Program-made: the position numbers and the translations under genes
DNA from: Anaerobacillus sp.
Lineage (GTDB): Bacteria; Bacillota; Bacilli; Bacillales; Anaerobacillaceae
Assembly (NCBI GenBank): GCA_007118195.1
Contig: SKSA01000092.1
Location: forward strand, 1 to 12,592
Reading direction: 5' to 3'
DNA: 12,592 nt
Part shown: in pieces, positions 7,220 through 12,592 of the stretch
Layout of the letters: the number at the start of each line of letters is the position of its first letter
Numbering within the stretch: the stretch's first letter is position 1
The notes under the pieces: generated by a model
What the model was told of the DNA's origin: nothing
Databases searched by the model: none
What the model saw: the letters and a program-made list of their open reading frames with translations, nothing else

Positions 7220-10200
7220 ATGCCTTCAATTTCAAAAATTAGATTTACGAATGTTGTCTATGAAGGTGGCGCGAAACGGTATAATGACGATATTTTCTTA
7301 TTTGATAGTCATAATGGAGCCATTTTGCTTGAGAACGGTGGTGGAAAAACGGTTTTTATTCAAACTGCGATTCAAGCTATTTTACCAAATGTCGAACTAG
7401 CAGAGCGAAAAATGAAGGAAACACTTTCTCTTGAGTCAACGAGCGCACATATTGCGATCGAATGGATCATTAACGAACGACCGAGGCGTTATGGACTGAC
7501 AGCAGTAACATTATATATGGCGAAAGATGGATTGAAATCTTATCGTTACACGTATGAGTACGAAGAAGGGGACAAGCATCGAATTGAAAAATTGCCGTTT
7601 GTACGTCCCATCCTTGATGGGAAAGTTCGTCCAGCAAACCGTGATGAGATGAATGAATATTATTCGATGATGAAAACAAATTATCCTCATAAAGCCTTTA
7701 CGTTTGATACCGTTAAAAACTATCATCAACATTTAGAAGAAAGATTTAAAATTATCGCTTCTGAGTGGAAAAAAATTACGGTGATTAATAGTTCCGAGGG
7801 TGGAGTCGAAAGTTATTTTGATGGTTGTAAAACAACTTCTCAGCTCGTTGATCAATTGCTAATACCAACCGTCGAGGAAGCGATTGCTGGAAAAGGGTCA
7901 CAAGATTTCGTTCAAACGTTTGAAAAACAACGAGAACACTTTAAAGCACATAAACGACTTCGACGAGTCATTGAGGAAAATAAACAAGTTGAAAAACAAA
8001 TTGCTAGCTACGTTCGGGCGTTTGAGCATGTAGACCAAGTAAAACAAAAATTTGACGAGCAAAAGATAAAAGGAAAATCGTTATACAACTTTACGAAAAA
8101 TGAACAAGAAGATACGAATACCGCTTTAGAAAAGATTGAAACCAGCCTAAACCAATGGCAAAGTGAACAAGATGAATGGAAACGAAAAGATCAATCCCAT
8201 GCGCTCGCTCTTTTAGAGAAAAAAAGAGATGAGGCTTATAAAACTTATATAGAAGAAAAAGAAATCTTTGACCTGTTAACGACAGACGTGACCGAAAAGG
8301 AAACTCGTTTAGCACAACTAAAGGTTGCAAAAGTAAAAAAGGCGATCAACGAGAATGAACAATCTCAAGAGTTTTTGGAAAATCAATTAAATTTACTAGA
8401 AAAAGATGACGAAACCGTAGAGCTAGAAGACCGCTTAAAAGAAAATACTTCGTTATTAAAAGGGTATTTTGTCGAAGAAGAAGCGAAGATTCAACAGGAC
8501 ATTAATCAAATTGAGCATCAACTATCTAGAAAAAAAGAAGAGGTTAACGAAAGTGAAATAATACTTAATGAAAATCAAAACATTCTACAGGAAATTGGGT
8601 TAGATGAACGAGAGCTTGAAAGTGAAAAAAAGCATTTTGAAAAAGATATGCAAGAGATCGCCAACAGCATTTTATCTAACCCTCAAAAAGAAAGAGTCGA
8701 AGATGAGTTTCCGAAATGGGAAAAAGAAATTAGTGATCGAGATGAAGCGATTATTTCGTTTATGAATCATATAAAAAAGCTTGAACATGAACAAAAAGGG
8801 CTTCTAGAAGTAATCCCAAATGTTGAGGAAGCCTACCAAAAAGCGCGTGATGATAAAGCGACTTACAAGCAACAACATTCGTCACTTGAAGAAGACCAGT
8901 TACAGCTTTTAAGTGACTTGAAATTGTTGAAGCCACAATGGGAGCATTTCGACACGGTTTATGCCAAAGAAGAAACGATATTAAAACAGTTGGAAGAAAA
9001 AGTTGAGAAGCTAGTTTTTGAGAAAGAAGAGCTTTTTTATAAAGAAAGATTAGCAACAAGATTTGTTGATGATTACGAAAATAATTCTTCTTTTACCGCT
9101 GACGCTAAATTAGAAAGATGGAAAGAGCGTTGGCGAAACCAATTTAACTATCTTGAATTAGGAACTGTATTTGTCCAGCAAGCGGCTCAGTCACTAAATA
9201 TAGCAGAAAGTGATTTTTATGATGGTTATCCATTTTGGGCAATTACGTTAGTCGTATCAGAAACAGAAGTTTTAAAGTTAAAAGAAAAACTACAATCTAT
9301 TGAAACGGAACTGACTCATCCTGTCTATATTTGCTCAGATGTTGAAGCGCGAACGATCATTCATAACAATGAGTTAGAGGTCGATCAGAAAGTGATCCCT
9401 AAAATTTGGAAGGATAATCTCTCTATCAATCAATTTAAGATGTGGAAAGAGCAAGTTCAGGGCGTAGCAAGTGAAGCGAAAAGAGCGAGAACTGAAAAAG
9501 AAGTTGAGCTTGAGCGCTGGAGAGCAGCCTTAACGAAAGTTCGCGAATTTTTAAATAAGTTTTCTTATGAGCACTACTTATATTTAGATGAACAATTAAA
9601 GGATACTGAAGAAGAGGAAGCAAAACAAAAACGAACGTTACATGAATTAACGAACCGAAATACTCAAATCAACAAAGAAGTGAAGGAGTATAACAGTAGA
9701 GTTGCAGAGTCCAAAGAACTTTACGATGGCTTAAATCACAAAATGACAGAAGCTAGAAAATATTTTTCAAAAAAGAAAGAATATGATTTTACTGCGAAAG
9801 AATTAATAAAAATGAAGGAAAAATTAGTTGACGCAAAGCGCAAGTTTGATAAAGCGCAAAAGTATGTTTCAAGCCTTAAAAAAGAATCGGCAGAATTAGA
9901 TGAGCAATTAAAGGAAGTAAAAGATCCGTTATATGTATTAAGAGGAGATTCTTATTATAAAGAAGTCGTCGATGTCACTCCGTCATTTTCTTCAAAAAGT
10001 TATTCAGTTTTAACGAATGAACGGCAAATGTTAAAAAATAAGTTAGCGGATAAGCAGCAAGGTAGAGAAGTCCTCGAAGAAAAGCTTTCGACTGTGAACA
10101 AAGAACTTACCGAACTAGCAAATAACTTAAAGGAATTAGAGCAGCAATTTGGTTCTGTAACATTAATAGAATTCCCGGCTCATGGGGATGAGGAAGTTTT

Positions 10201-11608
10201 ACGCCTCATTAAAGAGATCGGTGAGCTGAAAGTAAAAACAGATACGTTGAAACCTAGAGTCGAAAATTTACGTGATTGCTGGCGGTCAGCATTTAATGAG
10301 TACGACCTTCGTCAGGGTGACTTTCTTAAAAATCACGATGAAATCTATGTTTTTCAAGAAGCACTTGATGATGTAAGAGAGCAGCTAGATATAGAACGTA
10401 AAAAGTTGCAGGAACGCATCGAATTTTTACAAAAAGAACAAAAGAGATATCATTCTAATGTAGAAAGTATCAATAAAGCGATGAATGAATTAGAGAAGCT
10501 TGATGCTCGATTTAGTTTTCTTCATGATTTTGTCGAGGAGCGTTTGATTGATGATGAGTTGAAACAAAATTATTCATATAAACGAATCGAAATGATCTCT
10601 CGTCTTAAAGGGGAAATGACGGTTGTTCAAGAGGAATTAGTGGACAGAAAAGGGCAACTAGATGATGAAAAAACGTCATTTATTCGTTTTTGTCATGAAA
10701 CGATTTATGATATTAAACTCCGCCAAACTTGTATTTCTGGCATTGAACATAAGCTGACGTACGATGATGTCATCTCCTGGCAGGAAAAGATGAGTGACCG
10801 CATTCACCGAACTGTAAAAATTGCCGAAGAAGATATGCGCGAACATGACAAACAGTTGCAGCAATTTATCGCTCACCTCCACCTATATTTGCAGAGGATC
10901 GCTGATGAGCTAAGGTTAATCCCGAGGCAAACTCGTGTCAAAGTCGAAGATAAGTCAAAGGATATTTATGTTTTTACAATTCCTGAATGGGATGAGCAAG
11001 AAGGAAAAGAAGAGCTGCGGCGTCATATTGATTGGATGGTGCAACAATTAGAACGGGATGAATTTAAAGATGAGGAAGGTAAAGAAGATGAGTCACTCGT
11101 TCGAAAACAGATTGAAAAATGGCTTCATACGAAACAGCTCCTTAAAAATGTCATGAAGGAAAAAGATATTAGTGTAAAATGTCGAAAAGTTAGTAATGAT
11201 GGTAAAGTTAGCGGGGCGCTTACAAGTTGGGAGAAATCAAACGCTTGGTCCGGTGGTGAAAAATGGAGTAAAAATATGACACTGTTTCTTGGCATCCTTA
11301 ATTATCTCGCTGAAAAAAGAGTTCCACTTCAAGGCAGCCAAAAACGGCATCGCACCGTCATCGTTGATAATCCATTTGGAAAAGCATCAAGTGATCATGT
11401 GCTTGACCCAGTGTTTTTTATTGCTGAACAATTAGGTTTTCAAATCATTGCTTTAACTGCTCATGCCGAAGGTAAATTTATTCGAAAGTATTTCCCTGTC
11501 ATTTATAGCTGTCGTTTAAGAGAAGCAAAAAGCGGTGATACACTAATCATGACAAAAAATAAAGAAATCCGAACAGCATTTTTAAAGATCATGATCCCGA
11601 AGCAATGA
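7220..11608 (+). CDS. jetC: Wadjet SMC-like ATPase JetC
   Basis: A 1462-residue SMC/MukB/Rad50-type ATPase, the motor of the system. Walker A is LENGGGKT (37-44, Lys43). A long Glu/Lys/Gln-rich coiled coil runs from about 220 to 620, a non-coiled hinge-like part (about 625-740, containing GYPFWAITLVV and HPVYICSD) reverses it, and the return coil runs to about 1250. The C-terminal head has the ABC signature WSGGEK (1343-1348), Walker B TVIVDNPFG with Asp1383, and a switch His1415 in LTAHAEG. The residue after the Walker B Asp is Asn1384, where SMC proteins usually have the catalytic Glu. The protein is longer than type I JetC (about 1100 residues). Start and ribosome binding site are unambiguous. 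The 3' end holds a slippery heptamer and stem-loop (separate entry); a -1 shift would give a 1475-residue form with another C-terminus. Confidence 0.92.
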   Translation: MPSISKIRFTNVVYEGGAKRYNDDIFLFDSHNGAILLENGGGKTVFIQTAIQAILPNVELAERKMKETLSLESTSAHIAIEWIINERPRRYGLTAVTLYMAKDGLKSYRYTYEYEEGDKHRIEKLPFVRPILDGKVRPANRDEMNEYYSMMKTNYPHKAFTFDTVKNYHQHLEERFKIIASEWKKITVINSSEGGVESYFDGCKTTSQLVDQLLIPTVEEAIAGKGSQDFVQTFEKQREHFKAHKRLRRVIEENKQVEKQIASYVRAFEHVDQVKQKFDEQKIKGKSLYNFTKNEQEDTNTALEKIETSLNQWQSEQDEWKRKDQSHALALLEKKRDEAYKTYIEEKEIFDLLTTDVTEKETRLAQLKVAKVKKAINENEQSQEFLENQLNLLEKDDETVELEDRLKENTSLLKGYFVEEEAKIQQDINQIEHQLSRKKEEVNESEIILNENQNILQEIGLDERELESEKKHFEKDMQEIANSILSNPQKERVEDEFPKWEKEISDRDEAIISFMNHIKKLEHEQKGLLEVIPNVEEAYQKARDDKATYKQQHSSLEEDQLQLLSDLKLLKPQWEHFDTVYAKEETILKQLEEKVEKLVFEKEELFYKERLATRFVDDYENNSSFTADAKLERWKERWRNQFNYLELGTVFVQQAAQSLNIAESDFYDGYPFWAITLVVSETEVLKLKEKLQSIETELTHPVYICSDVEARTIIHNNELEVDQKVIPKIWKDNLSINQFKMWKEQVQGVASEAKRARTEKEVELERWRAALTKVREFLNKFSYEHYLYLDEQLKDTEEEEAKQKRTLHELTNRNTQINKEVKEYNSRVAESKELYDGLNHKMTEARKYFSKKKEYDFTAKELIKMKEKLVDAKRKFDKAQKYVSSLKKESAELDEQLKEVKDPLYVLRGDSYYKEVVDVTPSFSSKSYSVLTNERQMLKNKLADKQQGREVLEEKLSTVNKELTELANNLKELEQQFGSVTLIEFPAHGDEEVLRLIKEIGELKVKTDTLKPRVENLRDCWRSAFNEYDLRQGDFLKNHDEIYVFQEALDDVREQLDIERKKLQERIEFLQKEQKRYHSNVESINKAMNELEKLDARFSFLHDFVEERLIDDELKQNYSYKRIEMISRLKGEMTVVQEELVDRKGQLDDEKTSFIRFCHETIYDIKLRQTCISGIEHKLTYDDVISWQEKMSDRIHRTVKIAEEDMREHDKQLQQFIAHLHLYLQRIADELRLIPRQTRVKVEDKSKDIYVFTIPEWDEQEGKEELRRHIDWMVQQLERDEFKDEEGKEDESLVRKQIEKWLHTKQLLKNVMKEKDISVKCRKVSNDGKVSGALTSWEKSNAWSGGEKWSKNMTLFLGILNYLAEKRVPLQGSQKRHRTVIVDNPFGKASSDHVLDPVFFIAEQLGFQIIALTAHAEGKFIRKYFPVIYSCRLREAKSGDTLIMTKNKEIRTAFLKIMIPKQ

Positions 11609-11646
11609 CAAGGCTTGGGGAACAAGAGCAAATGGCGTTGTTTTAA
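11581..11646 (+). other. Possible -1 frameshift signal and alternative JetC C-terminus
   Basis: Zero-frame codons TTA AAG preceded by T make the heptamer T_TTA_AAG (11581-11587), a canonical X_XXY_YYZ site. After an 8-nt spacer (11588-11595) come CCCGAAGC (11596-11603) and GCTTGGGG (11613-11620), which pair in 7 of 8 positions around a 9-nt loop. The zero frame stops at 11606-11608. A -1 shift replaces the last six residues (IMIPKQ) after Lys1456 with the 19 residues DHDPEAMTRLGEQEQMALF, ending at TAA 11644-11646. An ATG at 11605 overlaps the stop as ATGA but has no ribosome binding site, so a separate 13-codon gene is less likely. A single-base deletion or read error would look the same. Confidence 0.5.
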
Positions 11647-11779
11647 ATCTAACTAATGGGGCTGTTCAAAGTCAGGATGGGAAGGTAGTTATAAAATCAT
11701 ATCGATAAGTATATTGTATATTATTCTTTTTCTATCGATGGAAATATTTACTATGTTGAATACTTTAGGCATTTAAGAC
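11647..11779 (+). other. Downstream spacer of jetC, no gene recognised
   Basis: The third frame stays open from about 11592 to TAA at 11706-11708 and reads GVVLNLTNGAVQSQDGKVV followed by IKSYR. This looks protein-like and could be the 3' scrap of a lost gene, but it has no start or ribosome binding site and I do not recognise it. The rest is AT-rich with only a spaced ATCGATA/TATCGAT pair. Confidence 0.25.
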
Positions 11780-11813
11780 AAAAAAGTTAAGCGCTCTTCG
11801 TTTAACTTTTTTT
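11780..11813. terminator. Strong terminator of the Wadjet operon
   Basis: AAAAAAGTTAAGCG (11780-11793) and CGTTTAACTTTTTT (11799-11812) pair over 14 bp with one G-T pair around the loop CTCTT, followed by T. The A run on one side and the T run on the other make it potentially bidirectional. It lies about 170 nt after the jetC stop. Confidence 0.88.
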
Positions 11814-11865
11814 GCTTCATTCCGTATAGATTTTTATTATCACTAGTTTCCATGAAACATTTCTG

Positions 11866-12020
11866 TGAAACAAGAATTTTCGAGGAGTGATACGGCTAAT
11901 TATTATAAAACATTCATTAATCCCGCTATATTTTGCAGGTTTTTCCATCTTTCTGTGGAATATACTTATATTAAAAATATAGGGTCAGAACGAATTCAAC
12001 CGGAACAACGAATTGTCCCG
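11866..12020 (+). repeat. Intergenic dispersed repeat, degenerate copy 3
   Basis: The first 27 nt (11866-11892) match 3413-3439 at 25 positions. The end, CGAATTCAACCGGAACAA followed by TTGTCCCG (about 11990-12020), resembles the corresponding end of copy 2 (CGGATTCAACTGAGACAA then CCTGTCCCG). Total size is similar to the other copies, but the middle, including the hairpin, is not recognisable. The left end is well supported and the right end is moderate. Confidence 0.5.
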
Positions 12021-12036
12021 AGAAAGGATTGGCACG

Positions 12037-12592
12037 ATGTTACGAAAAATATTGCGTGAAGATTTAGAATAAAACAATTACCGTCACACTGTTCACTTTT
12101 ATCTTGCTCGCAGCTTTACTCATCTCTAGTGGTCGAGTATGATCATGAAATTGACGATCTCGATGGATTACTTGTTTATGAAAGCAAACATTCCACATTT
12201 TGTACAAATGCACTTTGGGGACATCAATCAAAATGAAATTGAGCGATGGACAGAAGTAAACCAGCTCGTCGAAAAGCAACAAACTGTGGAAATGGTGAAC
12301 ATTGACGGGGCAGCGATCATTATTGGTAACCAAACTGAAACGAATAGTGTAATGGATATTAGTTTTGTCAAACAAAATGAGTCGTTTGATTTTTTACTAG
12401 ATTTACATAATGAGAAGCTTGAAGTTTCTAGTGGAGAAATTGGGGTTCCAATTTACTATATGCAAAAAAAAAATTTGGAGATTGGCGATAAGGTGACGAT
12501 TACGAACAAGTCTTTCGAAAAAGAATTTACCGTAAGTCATTTTGTTCGTGATGCCTTGATGAACCCTGCCATCATTCATTCAAAACGCTTTC
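12037..12592 (+). pseudogene. FtsX-like ABC-transporter permease, 5' part, frame disturbed twice; runs off window
   Basis: ATG at 12037 has a good ribosome binding site (AAAGGAT, about 12023-12029) and reads MLRKILREDLE before TAA at 12070. The +1 frame then encodes a membrane helix, KTITVTLFTFILLAALLISS (from 12071), ending at a stop near 12140. The original frame resumes by 12139 and stays open for about 150 codons to the window end, with IPHFVQMHFGDINQNEIERW and VEMVNIDGAAIIIGN. Together these read as the N-terminus, first transmembrane helix and large extracytoplasmic domain of an FtsX/MacB-like permease, as found in bacillus peptide-efflux transporters. The two shifts compensate (12037 and 12139 are in the same frame), but stops lie between. 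It is either a recent pseudogene, two read errors, or translation restarting at 12139 or 12148 without the first helix. The 3' end is outside the window. Confidence 0.6.

Noticed and set aside
11605..11646. Separate 13-codon gene starting at ATGA over the jetC stop.
   Set aside because: There is no Shine-Dalgarno sequence before 11605, and the reading frame is protein-like upstream of the ATG too, so a frameshift or indel explains it better.
11701..11739. ATCGATA/TATCGAT inverted pair after jetC.
   Set aside because: Short 7-bp arms are 25 nt apart in AT-rich DNA and TATCGATA is self-palindromic; a better terminator lies at 11780-11813.
11865..12059. Open frame of 64 codons after the terminator.
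   Set aside because: It begins inside repeat copy 3, lacks a ribosome binding site and overlaps the permease start in another frame.
12064..12375. Minus-strand open frame of 103 codons.
   Set aside because: It is antisense to the clearly protein-like permease domain and is a shadow of its codon use.

Overview
The window looks like chromosomal DNA of a low-GC Firmicute of the family Bacillaceae. The evidence is AT-rich sequence, strong AGGAGG-type ribosome binding sites about 8 nt before starts, and proteins of bacillus type (fused CoA-disulfide reductase, DUF326/YhjQ-like copper protein, FtsX-like permease). I cannot name the species.

Layout. (1) Positions 1-2719, minus strand: one large gene for a pyridine nucleotide-disulfide oxidoreductase fused to rhodanese, TusA-like and DsrE-like sulfur-carrier modules, with its own terminator and a plausible promoter. 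(2) Positions 2728-3591: a small Cys-rich four-helix-bundle copper-storage protein, bracketed by two diverged copies of a ~165-bp intergenic repeat rich in GGGACA/TGTCCC dyads. (3) Positions 3592-3731: seven tandem, degenerate 20-bp units (core GTGCGTATTT), followed by a noncoding leader. (4) Positions 3971-11608: a tightly packed four-gene operon in the order jetD-jetA-jetB-jetC. This is a complete Wadjet (MksBEFG/EptABCD-related) SMC anti-plasmid defence system. (5) Positions 11609-12036: the JetC tail region, a strong terminator and a degenerate third copy of the intergenic repeat. (6) Positions 12037-12592: the 5' part of an FtsX-like ABC-transporter permease whose N-terminal frame is disturbed twice in compensating fashion; it runs off the window.

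How the Wadjet genes work together: JetC (SMC-like ATPase), JetA (kleisin-like) and JetB (KITE-like) are expected to form a MukBFE-like motor that extrudes DNA loops and senses small circular DNA. JetD (Toprim nuclease) then cuts the trapped plasmid. The genes overlap or abut (16 bp, 11 bp, 0 bp), which suggests translational coupling and fixed stoichiometry.

The most striking unexplained signal is at the 3' end of jetC. A canonical -1 slippery heptamer (T TTA AAG), an 8-nt spacer and a stem-loop precede the zero-frame stop. The -1 frame continues for 19 codons and ends in QMALF, which resembles a sliding-clamp-binding peptide. It may be programmed frameshifting, a recent indel or a sequencing error; homologue alignment would decide. 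The defence operon also lies between two copies (25/27 nt identical) of the start of the intergenic repeat, a possible trace of how it was inserted.
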